Assembly: GCF_001426665.1 (NCBI RefSeq)
Contig: NZ_LMEY01000032.1
Location: forward strand, 1-64,000
Length of the DNA stretch: 64,000 bases
Reading direction: 5' to 3'
DNA from: Rhizobium sp. Root1334
GTDB taxonomy: Bacteria > Pseudomonadota > Alphaproteobacteria > Rhizobiales > Rhizobiaceae
The translations under genes and the position numbers were made by a program. The stretch's first letter is position 1, and each line of letters starts with the position of its first letter. The notes under the pieces were generated by a model. That model was not told where the DNA came from, searched no databases, and was given only the letters and a program-made list of their open reading frames with translations. Below are positions 27,516-36,547 of the stretch, one piece after another.

Positions 27516-28421
27516 ATGCAACAGGACGCAGTCATCATCGGTGGCGGTTTCGCCGGATTATCCGCCGCCTATATCCTCGCCCGAGCCCGGCGCCACGTCA
27601 CCATCATCGACAGCGGTACGCCACGCAACCGTTTCGCAGCCCATTCTCACGGCGTTCTGGGACATGATGGCAAATCCGGCCTGGAGATACTGGCCGATGC
27701 GCGGGCTCAGCTGGCTGCCTACCCCACCGTAACCTTCATCGAGGGCGAGGCTGACTCTGCGGGAGGCAAGATCGATGACTTTCATGTCAGCATAGCCGGC
27801 CACGGCACGGTTGCCGCAAGACGACTGCTTCTGGCCAGCGGCATCGAAGACCGCCTGCCCGGCATCCCCGGCCTGGCCGAGCGTTGGGGCAAGACGGTTT
27901 TGCATTGCCCCTATTGCCACGGTTACGAAATCGGCGGCGGGCCGATCGGGGTTCTGGCGACCCAGCCGATGTCGGCGCATCAGGCAGCTGTGGTTGCCGA
28001 CTGGGGCGATGTCACCCTGTTTACCAATGGCATGCCGGAGCCGGACGAGGAGGCACTTGCCCTTCTCGAACGCCGCAACGTCAGGCTCCAGCCCGGCACG
28101 GTCAGCGTGGTCGAGGCAGGCACCTGCGACAGGCTGCGCGTGCGGCTGGAGAGTGGCCGGACCTTCGACGTCAAGGCACTCTTCGTCGCGGCTGAACTGC
28201 ATATCCGCGGTACGATCGCCGAATGCCTTGGCTGCACCCTGCAGGACACACCTGCCGGAAAGATCCTCACAATCGATGCCGTCAAGGCAACCAACGTCGC
28301 CGGGGTCTACGCGGCCGGGGATAATGCCCGCGCCTTCGGCAACATCACGCTTGTTTCCGCCGATGGCGTCATGGCCGGTCTTGGTATGCATCAATCGCTC
28401 ATGTTCGCAGGGCATTCTTGA
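27516..28421 (+). CDS. NAD(P)/FAD-dependent oxidoreductase, thioredoxin-reductase-like
   Basis: The 301-residue flavoprotein starts MQQDAVIIGGGFAGLSAAYI (FAD dinucleotide fold). It has a central CxxC in HCPYCHGYEIGG, and the C-terminal FAD motif VAGVYAAGDNARAFGNITL. The architecture is that of TrxB-like enzymes, but the NADPH-binding GxGxxA motif is degenerate (IGVLATQPMSAHQA), so the reductant may differ. GAAGGAAC 4 nt upstream supports ATG 27516. Rrf2-plus-TrxB-like pairs are common in Rhizobiales and proteobacteria, suggesting a redox or disulfide stress response; the electron acceptor is unknown. Confidence 0.9.
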   Translation: MQQDAVIIGGGFAGLSAAYILARARRHVTIIDSGTPRNRFAAHSHGVLGHDGKSGLEILADARAQLAAYPTVTFIEGEADSAGGKIDDFHVSIAGHGTVAARRLLLASGIEDRLPGIPGLAERWGKTVLHCPYCHGYEIGGGPIGVLATQPMSAHQAAVVADWGDVTLFTNGMPEPDEEALALLERRNVRLQPGTVSVVEAGTCDRLRVRLESGRTFDVKALFVAAELHIRGTIAECLGCTLQDTPAGKILTIDAVKATNVAGVYAAGDNARAFGNITLVSADGVMAGLGMHQSLMFAGHS

Positions 28422-28617
28422 CGGCATCGTTGTGCTTTGCTTAAAAGTGACCGTCCCTTTTGGAGTTTTGATGTTCTCGATATCCGAGATTGCCTGAAGG
28501 CCCCTGCGCGCAAGTTTGCTTGTGCGCTCGGGCCACGAAAACGAAGCCCTGACGTTCGACTGAACGGCAGACCCGTTTTCATGCGTTCATGCGAACGCTT
28601 TTCGGATCTCAACATCA

Positions 28618-28875
28618 ATGGATATTTCACGCGACGAACAGCGTATTCTTCACCTTATGGCCCAAGGCGGCCGCATCGAAATCCTGCGCCTGGACGGTAA
28701 AACCATCGGCGGCGCCCGGTGCTTCACCCGTGACGGCTGGCTCTATCCCGGTTTCGGTTTGGAGATGTTTCGTAAATTGAAACGAAAGAAGGCGATCTCA
28801 TCGTCCGGTGGCAAGCCCTATCGGATTACTGAGCGCGGCCTCCTTCTCGTGCGTGCGCAGTTAAACAACCGCTGA
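28618..28875 (+). CDS. yjhX: YjhX (UPF0386) toxin-family protein
   Basis: The 85-residue protein starts MDISRDEQRILHLMAQGGRI and ends KPYRITERGLLLVRAQLNNR. It matches the whole UPF0386/YjhX family, including the core CFTRDGWLYPGFGLEMFRKLKRKKAI. E. coli YjhX (TopAI) inhibits topoisomerase I and is paired with YjhQ, a GNAT-family antitoxin. Here there is no adjacent GNAT gene in the same operon, but two GNAT genes converge on it from the right. Toxicity of the chromosomal rhizobial forms is not established. A terminator follows at once. Confidence 0.88.
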   Translation: MDISRDEQRILHLMAQGGRIEILRLDGKTIGGARCFTRDGWLYPGFGLEMFRKLKRKKAISSSGGKPYRITERGLLLVRAQLNNR

Positions 28876-28880
28876 CAAAA

Positions 28881-28922
28881 CAAAACCGGCGGGGCCGTTC
28901 ATTCGGTCTCGCCGGTTTCTCT
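28881..28922. terminator. Rho-independent terminator between yjhX and a GNAT gene
   Basis: AAAACCGGCGGGGCC and GGTCTCGCCGGTTT form a long stem with a TTCATT-type loop. It separates the convergent yjhX (plus) and GNAT (minus) genes and can serve both strands. Confidence 0.85.
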
Positions 28923-29432
28923 TCAGAACCATTGCTGGCCCTGTTGAGCAGCCACCTCCACAAACATCTTCGTCATACCAACAGACTCGACATCGCGATC
29001 GAGCTTCGGCGCGTAGGCGGTCGACAGCGAGCTGATCGCGTATCCGTGCTTTTGGAAGAAACCGATAGCCTGGGCATTCTGCACATGAGTTCTGATCATG
29101 GCAGCCTCGAAACCACCGGTGAAAATCCTCTGCTCCAGATCGGCAAGCAGCGACGAGCCAAGGCCGTTTCGCTGCAGAGATGGCTCAACCCAGAGATCAG
29201 AGATCGTGCCGTCCTTATCTTCACGCGCGGCCCATCCCGCCACGGCACCGCCCGTTTCAATGACGCTCACCGAAAACCAGTTCGAACGCAGGAAGGACAG
29301 GAAGGACAATTCGGCGACGCGGCGCATGGCTTGCGCATCGGCAACACCGGAAACCGCCTTTTCCCAGGCATCAAGCCCGATCGCGGCCAGAGCCGGAACC
29401 TCATTTTCGCGCGCGAGGCGAACAATCATCAT
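28923..29432 (-). CDS. GNAT-family N-acetyltransferase
   Basis: The 169-residue protein starts MMIVRLARENEVPALAAIGL. It carries the motif A region DLWVEPSLQRNGLGSSLLAD and the C-terminal AQAIGFFQKHGYAISSL, which are GNAT features. A GGAAGGGG site 8 nt before ATG 29432 supports this start. It is convergent with yjhX and 31 bp downstream of a paralogous GNAT gene with which it is probably co-transcribed. The substrate is unknown; an antitoxin role towards YjhX is only a speculation. Confidence 0.88.
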   Translation of the reverse strand: MMIVRLARENEVPALAAIGLDAWEKAVSGVADAQAMRRVAELSFLSFLRSNWFSVSVIETGGAVAGWAAREDKDGTISDLWVEPSLQRNGLGSSLLADLEQRIFTGGFEAAMIRTHVQNAQAIGFFQKHGYAISSLSTAYAPKLDRDVESVGMTKMFVEVAAQQGQQWF

Positions 29433-29463
29433 GCAGCGATCCCCTTCCGCCGCAAGTAGAGCA

Positions 29464-29985
29464 TCACGGAAGCGGTTTTTCCAGACGCACCTTGGTCTGA
29501 TCGAGACCGAGCGACGGAGAAAAATCGGTGCCGTGCCAGACCTGCATAAATCCCAGTCTTTTATAGAGAGACAGAGCCGCATCGTTGGACGCATCAGTCT
29601 CGATGCCGGCGACACCGAGATCTTCAACCCGCATCCGCGCAAGAAGTTCGCCAATCAGCGCCGAGCCGACTCCCTTGCCCTGCCAATGCGGAGCAATCCA
29701 GATGTCTGAGATATAATTCCAGCCGCGAGACCGGTCACCGGGATGTTCGCGGCTATCGCGGGCGCCCCAGCCGATAATCTCGCCTGCAGCTACAGCGACA
29801 ATGACGTCAGCATCCGGATTGCCGGCGAAGGTCAGAAAACCATCTTCGACACGCGTTTCGACGTTGGGTTCAAACCAGCTCTGGTGAACACGGTTCGATT
29901 TCCAGGCTTCATATCCGATCCGCGCAACTGCCCCGGCGTCCGAGGCAGTCATGTTGCGAAGATGGAAGGCCGTCTTTACCACCAC
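29464..29985 (-). CDS. GNAT-family N-acetyltransferase, overlapping the end of gatA
   Basis: The 173-residue protein has motif [21 protein letters not shown], flanked by NYISDIW and [20 protein letters not shown], a standard GNAT domain. The frame opens at GTG 29985, overlapping the gatA stop by 10 nt and suggesting translational coupling. ATG 29952 ([20 protein letters not shown]) is the alternative. Two GNAT genes follow gatA, and two more follow gatB. Confidence 0.85.
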   Translation of the reverse strand: MVVKTAFHLRNMTASDAGAVARIGYEAWKSNRVHQSWFEPNVETRVEDGFLTFAGNPDADVIVAVAAGEIIGWGARDSREHPGDRSRGWNYISDIWIAPHWQGKGVGSALIGELLARMRVEDLGVAGIETDASNDAALSLYKRLGFMQVWHGTDFSPSLGLDQTKVRLEKPLP

Positions 29986-31457
29986 TTGGCAGGCTGGAAC
30001 TTTCCCGCGGCCTGTTCGATGACATGCGCTGTCTTGAACAACGTTTCTTCCTCGAACGGCTTGCCGATCAGTTGCAGGCCGAGCGGCAGGCCCTTGTGGT
30101 CGAGACCGGCGGGGACGGCGATGCCCGGCAGGCCGGCCATGTTGACCGTCACGGTGAAGATGTCGTTGAGGTACATCTTGACCGGATCGGATGCCAAATC
30201 CTCGTCGGCAATGCCGAAAGCGGAGGACGGGGTTGCTGGTGTCAGGATCGCATCGACACCGGCGTGGAAGGCCAGCTCGAAGTCGCGCTTGATCAGCGTG
30301 CGGACCTTCTGGGCCTGCAGGTAATAGGCATCGTAGTAGCCTGCCGAAAGGACATAGGTGCCGATCATGATGCGGCGCTTGACCTCGGTTCCGAACCCTT
30401 CAGCGCGGGTCTTTTCATACATGTCGGCAATGTCCTTGCCATCGACACGCAGGCCGTAGCGGACGCCGTCATAGCGGGCAAGGTTGGACGAGGCTTCTGC
30501 CGGGGCGACGATGTAATAGGCCGGGAGCGCATATTTCGTGTGCGGCAGGCTGATATCGACGATCTCGGCACCGGCGTCCCTTAGCCAGGCAATGCCCTGT
30601 TGCCAGAGCGTTTCGATTTCGCCCGGCATGCCATCGACGCGGTATTCCTTCGGAATACCGATCTTCATGCCCTTCAGCGACTGACCGAGCGCGGCTTCGT
30701 AATTGGGGACCGGTAGATCGACGGAGGTCGTATCCTTGGCATCGACCGATGCCATCGACTTCAGCAGGATCGCCGCATCGCGCACGTCGCGGGCGATCGG
30801 GCCAGCCTGATCGAGCGACGACGCGAAGGCGACGATGCCCCAGCGCGAGCAGCGGCCATAGGTCGGCTTGATGCCGACGGTGCCGGTGAAGGCGGCAGGC
30901 TGGCGGATCGAGCCGCCCGTGTCGGTCGCGGTCGCACCGGCGCAGAGGAAGGCGGCCACGGCAGCAGCGGAACCACCGGAGGAGCCACCCGGAACCAGAT
31001 CAAGGTTCGAGCCATTGGCGCGCCAGGGGTTTTTCACCGGGCCGTAATAGGAACTCTCATTCGACGAACCCATGGCGAACTCGTCCATGTTGAGCTTGCC
31101 GAGCATGACGGCACCGTCGTTCCACAGGTTCTGGGTGACGGTCGACTCATAGCGCGGCTTGAAGCCGTCGAGAATGTGGCTGCAGGCCTGGGTGTGGACA
31201 CCTTCTGTGCCGAACAGATCCTTGATGCCGAGCGGAATGCCTTCGAGCGCGCCGGCCTTGCCGCTGGCGATACGGGCATCCGACGCCTTGGCCATCTCGC
31301 GGGCCTTGTCCGGCGTGGTGACGACATAGGCATTCAGCGCGCCATTGGCCGCGTCGATCGCGCCGATATAGGCCTCGGTCAGTTCGACGGCGGAGATTTC
31401 CTTGGAGCTCAGCTTGGTACGCGCTTCAGCGATGGTCAGGCGGGTCAGGTCGGTCAT
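29976..31457 (-). CDS. gatA: Aspartyl/glutamyl-tRNA(Asn/Gln) amidotransferase subunit A
   Basis: The 493-residue amidase-signature enzyme starts [20 protein letters not shown]. The catalytic triad is visible: K79 ([10 protein letters not shown]), cis-Ser S159 in [13 protein letters not shown] and S183 in [11 protein letters not shown]. GatA hydrolyses glutamine and passes ammonia to GatB. It is 49 bp downstream of gatC. The long upstream extension to 31574 is rejected because the N-terminus matches the family at 31457. Confidence 0.97.
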   Translation of the reverse strand: MTDLTRLTIAEARTKLSSKEISAVELTEAYIGAIDAANGALNAYVVTTPDKAREMAKASDARIASGKAGALEGIPLGIKDLFGTEGVHTQACSHILDGFKPRYESTVTQNLWNDGAVMLGKLNMDEFAMGSSNESSYYGPVKNPWRANGSNLDLVPGGSSGGSAAAVAAFLCAGATATDTGGSIRQPAAFTGTVGIKPTYGRCSRWGIVAFASSLDQAGPIARDVRDAAILLKSMASVDAKDTTSVDLPVPNYEAALGQSLKGMKIGIPKEYRVDGMPGEIETLWQQGIAWLRDAGAEIVDISLPHTKYALPAYYIVAPAEASSNLARYDGVRYGLRVDGKDIADMYEKTRAEGFGTEVKRRIMIGTYVLSAGYYDAYYLQAQKVRTLIKRDFELAFHAGVDAILTPATPSSAFGIADEDLASDPVKMYLNDIFTVTVNMAGLPGIAVPAGLDHKGLPLGLQLIGKPFEEETLFKTAHVIEQAAGKFQPAKWW

Positions 31458-31506
31458 GGGCAGGCTTTCAAAATCGGGTGCGTTCGGGCGGCGGCAGCGG
31501 CAAAGA

Positions 31507-31794
31507 TTACTCGACAACCTTCGGGACGAGGAAGAAATTGCGATCCTCGATCGGCGCATTGGCGACAATGTCATCCGCCTTGTTGCCGTCGGTTACGGCG
31601 TCCGTGCGCTTCTTCATTGCCATCGGAGTTACGGATGTCATCGGCTCGACGCCATCGACATTGACCTCGGAAAGCTGCTCGACGAAACCGAGAATGCCGT
31701 TCAGTTCGCCGGTCATGCGCTGCGCTTCCTCTTCGGTGACGGCAATGCGGGCAAGGCGCGCGACGCGCTTCACGGTGGCGAGGTCTACGGACAT
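31507..31794 (-). CDS. gatC: Aspartyl/glutamyl-tRNA(Asn/Gln) amidotransferase subunit C
   Basis: The 95-residue protein starts [20 protein letters not shown], continues [20 protein letters not shown] and EPMTSVTPM, and ends [11 protein letters not shown]. All of these are conserved in GatC. It wraps around the GatA-GatB interface and stabilises the complex. It is first in a gatC-gatA-GNAT-GNAT unit. Confidence 0.97.
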   Translation of the reverse strand: MSVDLATVKRVARLARIAVTEEEAQRMTGELNGILGFVEQLSEVNVDGVEPMTSVTPMAMKKRTDAVTDGNKADDIVANAPIEDRNFFLVPKVVE

Positions 31795-31880
31795 GGGTGT
31801 CTCCGGTCTTCAAGGAACTTTCCCCCCGCTATAATAGCCGCGGTGCGCCCACGCAACGGGGGAATGCATGCCGAGCCGTC

Positions 31881-32585
31881 TTAGACGGCAACAATGCCGC
31901 CAACAGCCGGCGCTTCCACCTTCACTGACGCGCCATCCATGCCGGCGATGAACAGATCCGGCGTCTGGTCGATGATGCCGAACGAACCATAGTGGCAAGG
32001 CAGAACCGTTGCGAACTTGAAAAAGCGCTGGCAGGCAAGGGCTGCCACGGCACCGCCCATGGTAAACCGGTCGCCGATCGGAACGAGACCGATTTCCGGC
32101 TGGTGCAGTTCGTGGATCAATCCCATGTCAGAGAAGATGTCGGTATCGCCCATATGATACAGCGTCGGTTCGTCCTCGAAATGCAGGACAAGACCGTTGG
32201 CGTTGCCGAGCGAATGTGAGACGCCATCTTCAGTCAGTTGCGCCGAGGAATGCAGCGCATTGACGAAGGTGGTCGAAAAACCATCGAGATGGATGGTGCC
32301 ACCGGTATTGCCCATTTCGAGCGCATGGACGCCCTTCGAGCCCAGCCATGCCGCGAGATCAGCATTGGCAACGACGGTCGCACCGGTTTCCCTGGCAAGC
32401 GCAATCGTATCGCCGACATGGTCGCCATGACCGTGGGTCAGAAGAATGTGGGTCAGGCCAGCAGCCGCATCCTTGCGCGAAGATTCGTCAAAGGACGGAT
32501 TGCCGGTGAAGAACGGATCGATGAGGATTTTCGATTTGGCGGTTTCCAGATGGAACGCGGAATGTCCGAGCCACTTGATCTTCAT
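31881..32585 (-). CDS. UPF0173 metal-dependent hydrolase (metallo-beta-lactamase fold)
   Basis: The 234-residue protein starts [20 protein letters not shown]. It has the metal site [15 protein letters not shown], a second ligand region YHMGDTDIF and the C-terminal [12 protein letters not shown]. These define the UPF0173 subgroup of MBL-fold hydrolases. The substrate is unknown. AAGGAG 7 nt before the ATG fixes the start. It is divergent from ruvX. Confidence 0.94.
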   Translation of the reverse strand: MKIKWLGHSAFHLETAKSKILIDPFFTGNPSFDESSRKDAAAGLTHILLTHGHGDHVGDTIALARETGATVVANADLAAWLGSKGVHALEMGNTGGTIHLDGFSTTFVNALHSSAQLTEDGVSHSLGNANGLVLHFEDEPTLYHMGDTDIFSDMGLIHELHQPEIGLVPIGDRFTMGGAVAALACQRFFKFATVLPCHYGSFGIIDQTPDLFIAGMDGASVKVEAPAVGGIVAV

Positions 32586-32680
32586 GACAATACTCCTTGA
32601 TTTACAGCGGGGATGATTTGGCGGCAGGATAGGGATATGGATCACCCGAGTAATCCTAAAAGACCGAATCGGCAAATCAC

Positions 32681-33175
32681 ATGGCTGTTCTCAGCATCGA
32701 AGACCTCGCAACCGCCCTCCTGCCCAATCAGGCCATCGCCGGGCTCGACCTTGGCACCAAGACTATCGGCATTTCGGTTTCCGATCTCGGACGCCGCTTT
32801 GCAACGCCGCGTGAGGTGATCAAGCGGGTGAAGTTCGGGCTGGATGCGGAAGCGCTACTTGCCGTCGCGGAGAAGGAAAGGATTGCCGCCTTCGTCATCG
32901 GCCTGCCGATCAACATGGACGGCTCCGCCGGTCCCCGCGCCCAGGCGACCCGGGCATTCGTGCACAACATGGCGAAAAAAACCGCTATCCCGTTCATCTA
33001 CTGGGACGAACGGCTATCGACGGTGGCGGCCGAGCGGGTGCTGATCGAGATGGACGTTTCGAGGAAGAAGCGGGCGGACCGGATCGATTCGGCCGCCGCC
33101 TCGTTCATTCTTCAGGGCGCGCTCGACAGGTTGGCATCCTTGGCAAAGGCTGCGGAACCCGATTCGTCCTTCTGA
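32681..33175 (+). CDS. ruvX: Putative pre-16S rRNA nuclease / Holliday junction resolvase-like YqgF
   Basis: The 164-residue RNase H-fold protein has the motifs [19 protein letters not shown] (first catalytic Asp), [16 protein letters not shown], and [17 protein letters not shown] with the closing [15 protein letters not shown]. YqgF/RuvX matures the 5' end of 16S rRNA in E. coli. Its last 64 bp overlap the end of the convergent membrane protein gene. Confidence 0.95.
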   Translation: MAVLSIEDLATALLPNQAIAGLDLGTKTIGISVSDLGRRFATPREVIKRVKFGLDAEALLAVAEKERIAAFVIGLPINMDGSAGPRAQATRAFVHNMAKKTAIPFIYWDERLSTVAAERVLIEMDVSRKKRADRIDSAAASFILQGALDRLASLAKAAEPDSSF

Positions 33176-33456
33176 GCCGGCGGAAAACGCTTGTTATACC
33201 AGGCGCGGATGTCGCGGCGCTTGCGGTAGGCAATGATGGCAAACACCAAAAAGCTGTCGAAGACGATGGCGCGCGCCACCAGCGGCGGAATGGTTTCCGG
33301 CGGAATACCGAGCACATTGCCATAAATCGCAAACACCAGATCATGCGCCTGACGCGTCAGCATGAAGATGCCGAAGCTCATGTCGTAATAGGATAGCCCG
33401 TACCAGCCGGTGAGCAGGATGACCGGGCAGGCCCAGAGGATAAGGAACCACTTCAT
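33112..33456 (-). CDS. Small membrane protein of unknown function (114 residues)
   Basis: It starts [20 protein letters not shown] after a GGAGGGGAG site. Two hydrophobic segments (residues 1-20 and ~62-78, [19 protein letters not shown]) flank a conserved-looking middle ([20 protein letters not shown]). The C-terminus is charged. From memory it resembles the DUF6105 group, but I could not check. Its ATG overlaps the stop of a small upstream ORF (ATGA), and its 3' end overlaps ruvX by 64 bp on the opposite strand. Confidence 0.82.
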   Translation of the reverse strand: MKWFLILWACPVILLTGWYGLSYYDMSFGIFMLTRQAHDLVFAIYGNVLGIPPETIPPLVARAIVFDSFLVFAIIAYRKRRDIRAWYNKRFPPAQKDESGSAAFAKDANLSSAP

Positions 33457-33608
33457 ACTGTTCTCCCCTCCACGAATATGCCGTGCTTGATCTGCGCCGA
33501 CAGCCAATCCAGAGCGAGCAAGCTCACGAGGATTAGAGCCGGAACCGCCAGATCGAGCGCAAGGCTTACAAAAAACATCGTCATGATGATGACCAAGCCA
33601 GTTCTCAC
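33453..33608 (-). CDS. Small membrane protein ORF (51 codons), coupled to the next gene
   Basis: The frame opens at GTG 33606-33608, with GGAG 8 nt upstream, and starts VRTGLVIIMTMFFVSLALDL. It continues with a second hydrophobic part (ALILVSLLALDWLSAQI) and a charged tail ending EGRTV. The stop TGA at 33453-33455 overlaps the ATG of the 114-residue membrane protein gene (GTATGA), indicating translational coupling. ATG 33584 or 33578 are alternative starts. Two membrane segments or one long hairpin are predicted. No function is known. It is easily missed because of its length. Confidence 0.65.
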   Translation of the reverse strand: MRTGLVIIMTMFFVSLALDLAVPALILVSLLALDWLSAQIKHGIFVEGRTV

Positions 33609-33781
33609 CGAACGTGCTCCATTCCGAAAGCGTTAAAAATCTCTTCAGTGCCACTCTTGCCCGTTAACCCTGTCCGCGCAACGTAAACCAATTGTTAAGG
33701 TTAATTTCCGGGCGGCGCGGTTGCCGCTTTGTGAGCAAGCGGCTATCGGTGGGCTCCTCCCTTATTCAGGCCGCCTTTTTC

Positions 33782-34717
33782 ATGACGATCATCTTCGAAA
33801 GCATCCTGCCGATCTTCCTGCTCGTCTCGCTGGGCGTCTGGCTGAAACGCTCATCGCTGGTCGACAACACATTGTGGGAAGGGCTGGAACAGCTCGGCTA
33901 CTACGTCCTGTTCCCGGCCCTGTTGTTTTCGACGCTGGCGACGGCCGACTTTGCCGGTATGAAGACGGATGCGACAGCACTGGCAACAATCGGCAGCATC
34001 ACGTTGATGTCGGCGTTTTTGCTGCTGCTCTGGCCGCTGCTGCGTGCCCGCCACGTCTCGTCCGCCGCCTTCACCTCGATCTTCCAGACGGCGACGCGCT
34101 GGAACGGCTTCATGGCGCTGGCGATCGCCCAGAAACTCTATGGGCCACTGGGCCTCAGCCTGACGGCGCTGGTGATGACCCTGGTGATCATCCCGATCAA
34201 TCTCTACAATATCGGCGTGCTGATCGGCTTCAACGGCGGTCCGAAGGGCTTGCGATTCTTTGCCTTCAAGATCGCCACCAACCCGCTGATCGTCGCCTCG
34301 GTGCTGGGTATCGTGCTGAACTTCGTCCAGGTTCCCGTCTACGGGCCAATCTTGACCGCCGTCGAGATGCTGGCGAGCGCTTCGCTCAGCCTCGGCCTTG
34401 TGATGGTCGGGGCGGGTCTCAAGGTTTCCGACGCGCTGCGGCCAAGCATGACCGCCCTGCTCGCGGTCTTTCTAAAACTGATCGTCATGCCGGTGTTCAT
34501 GGTCGGTGCCGCCTATTCTCTCGGCATTCGCGGCGATGCCCTGCTGGTGATCGCGCTTGGCGCCAGCGTACCGACGGCTATGAACGGATATCTGCTGGCC
34601 AAACAGATGGGTGGCGACGCGCCGCTCTATGCCGCTGTCGCCACCATCCAGACAGTCGTGTCGTTCTTTACGATTCCGCTCGTCCTGACGGTGACCGGTT
34701 ATATCGCCGCCGGATAA
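33782..34717 (+). CDS. AEC-family (auxin efflux carrier) transporter
   Basis: The 311-residue protein has about ten transmembrane helices arranged as two inverted halves, as in AEC/BASS-fold carriers. It starts MTIIFESILPIFLLVSLGVW. Conserved elements are LEQLGYYVLFPALLFSTLA, TRWNGFMALAIA and ASLSLGLVMVGAGL. AEC carriers move organic acids or auxin-like compounds across the inner membrane; the substrate here is unknown. A longer frame from 33692 adds a hydrophilic stretch that is unlikely. Its stop overlaps the end of aidB by 19 bp. Confidence 0.9.
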   Translation: MTIIFESILPIFLLVSLGVWLKRSSLVDNTLWEGLEQLGYYVLFPALLFSTLATADFAGMKTDATALATIGSITLMSAFLLLLWPLLRARHVSSAAFTSIFQTATRWNGFMALAIAQKLYGPLGLSLTALVMTLVIIPINLYNIGVLIGFNGGPKGLRFFAFKIATNPLIVASVLGIVLNFVQVPVYGPILTAVEMLASASLSLGLVMVGAGLKVSDALRPSMTALLAVFLKLIVMPVFMVGAAYSLGIRGDALLVIALGASVPTAMNGYLLAKQMGGDAPLYAAVATIQTVVSFFTIPLVLTVTGYIAAG

Positions 34718-36348
34718 AGCAGGTCGACGATATAGGTGGAATCAAAACGCGAATCGAGCATGCCATAGGTCGAGCGCCAACCGGCAGCCAACCGCGATTC
34801 CAGGAACGCGTCGGCAATCCGCCCTGCCCCCAGACGGTAAAGTTCTGCGGCCGCGGCAGCCAGTGCCAGCTGCTCGACCAGCATGCGGGCGGCCCCTTCG
34901 TCACGCTCGCAGAGTGATGCCGCCGCGCGCAGCACGTCGACGGTCTTCTTGGCGGATGGGCCGAGATCGCGGCTGATCACCTGGAACAGCAGTTCGAACA
35001 GATCCTTGCCGCGGGTGAGCACGCGCAAAACATCCAGCGCCATGACATTGCCGGAGCCTTCCCAGATCGCATTGACCGGAGCTTCGCGATAATGCCGGGC
35101 AATCGGCCGTTCCTCGACATAACCGCTGCCGCCGATGCATTCCATCGCCTCGGCGATCAGCCCGGGCGCAATCTTGCAGCTCCAGTATTTCGCAACCGGC
35201 GTCATGATCCGCGCATAGGCCGCGTCTTCTGCGCTGTCGCGCGCCTTGTCAAAGGCTTCCGCAAGACGGAACGACAAGGCGCTGGCGGCAGCGACATCGA
35301 GCGCCATATCGGCCAGAACCCGCGTCATCATCGGCTGAGCGACCAGCGGCTTGCCGGAGACCTTGCGGCCGCGCACATGATGCACCGCCTCGGCCAGCGA
35401 CGCCCGCATCATACCGGCGGAGGCCAACGCGCAATCCAGCCGCGTCAGCGTCACCATGTCGAGGATGGTGCGGATGCCGGCATCCGGCGAGCCAAGCACG
35501 AAACCGAACGTATCGGAAAATTCCACCTCGGATGAAGCGTTCGAGCGGTTACCGAGCTTGTCCTTCAGGCGCTGGAAGCGGAGGCCATTGGCTGACCCAT
35601 CTTCGAGAAGACGCGGAACAAGGAAGCAGCCGAGACCATCACGGGTCTGTGCCAGCATGACGAAGGCATCGCTCATCGGCGCCGACATGAACCACTTGTG
35701 GCCGTTGAGGCGATAGATCCCCTCGCCCACCCGTTCCGCCGTCGAGGTGTTGGCGCGCACATCCGTACCGCCTTGCTTTTCCGTCATGCCCATACCAACG
35801 GTCACGGAGGCTTTCTGCATCCACGGACGATTGGACGAATCATACTTTCGCGACAGGATTTTTGGAGCCCATTCCTTCTGAACAGCCGGCGACGCCGAGA
35901 TCGCGGCGACCGACGCGCTGGTCATGGTCAACGGGCAGAGATGGCCGCATTCCAACTGCGCCGTCAAATAGAAGCGCATCGCCCGTGCCTTGTGCGAACG
36001 TCCGCGCTCATCGGCGATGTTTTCCCAGGCAGACGCATGCAGACCAGATGTTACTGACCGGCGCATCAGCGCGTGCCAGGCGGGGTGGAATTCCACCTGA
36101 TCCAGCCGCTCGCCGCGCGGCCCATGGGTGCGCAGCTTCGGTACGCCCTCATTGGCCATGCGCGCCAGATCCTGCGCTTCCGGTGAGGTCACGTAACGGC
36201 CGATCGTCTCGAAATCGTCGCGCAAGGAGCGCGGCATCGACGCGGCAATGTCGACCAGCAGCGGGTCGGAGCGGAAGGCATTGATCCCCGACCAGGGTTT
36301 CGGCTGGTTCAGATCGGCGAGTTTCTGTTCGGTGCGGTTCAGAGTCAT
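34699..36348 (-). CDS. aidB: AidB-like acyl-CoA dehydrogenase family protein
   Basis: The 549-residue protein has the acyl-CoA dehydrogenase fold with an N-terminal extension. AidB-specific features are visible: NQPKPWSGINAF near the N-terminus, CPLTMTSASVAAI, MGMTEKQGGTDVRANTSTAE, and the ACD signature ECIGGSGYVEERPIARHYREAPVNAIWEGSGNV. AidB is part of the adaptive response to DNA alkylation in E. coli and binds FAD and DNA. No ada gene is adjacent. It is convergent with the AEC transporter and divergent from pyrB. Confidence 0.92.
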   Translation of the reverse strand: MTLNRTEQKLADLNQPKPWSGINAFRSDPLLVDIAASMPRSLRDDFETIGRYVTSPEAQDLARMANEGVPKLRTHGPRGERLDQVEFHPAWHALMRRSVTSGLHASAWENIADERGRSHKARAMRFYLTAQLECGHLCPLTMTSASVAAISASPAVQKEWAPKILSRKYDSSNRPWMQKASVTVGMGMTEKQGGTDVRANTSTAERVGEGIYRLNGHKWFMSAPMSDAFVMLAQTRDGLGCFLVPRLLEDGSANGLRFQRLKDKLGNRSNASSEVEFSDTFGFVLGSPDAGIRTILDMVTLTRLDCALASAGMMRASLAEAVHHVRGRKVSGKPLVAQPMMTRVLADMALDVAAASALSFRLAEAFDKARDSAEDAAYARIMTPVAKYWSCKIAPGLIAEAMECIGGSGYVEERPIARHYREAPVNAIWEGSGNVMALDVLRVLTRGKDLFELLFQVISRDLGPSAKKTVDVLRAAASLCERDEGAARMLVEQLALAAAAAELYRLGAGRIADAFLESRLAAGWRSTYGMLDSRFDSTYIVDLLYPAAI

Positions 36349-36547
36349 GCCGCGTTTCTAACCCAAGTCCACATGCTTAGGAACAGCATCGCGACGGGAT
36401 AAATGCCGCTTCCCGCAACAATTTGCGCGCGGTGCGTTATGGCCACAAAAGCGTGGGTATGCGGCGGGTTTGCGCAGCCTTTGCCTTGCCGGGTGACGCC
36501 GCAGTCATTATAGACCCTCGCAACTTCACCAAATGAGGCGGCTCCCC

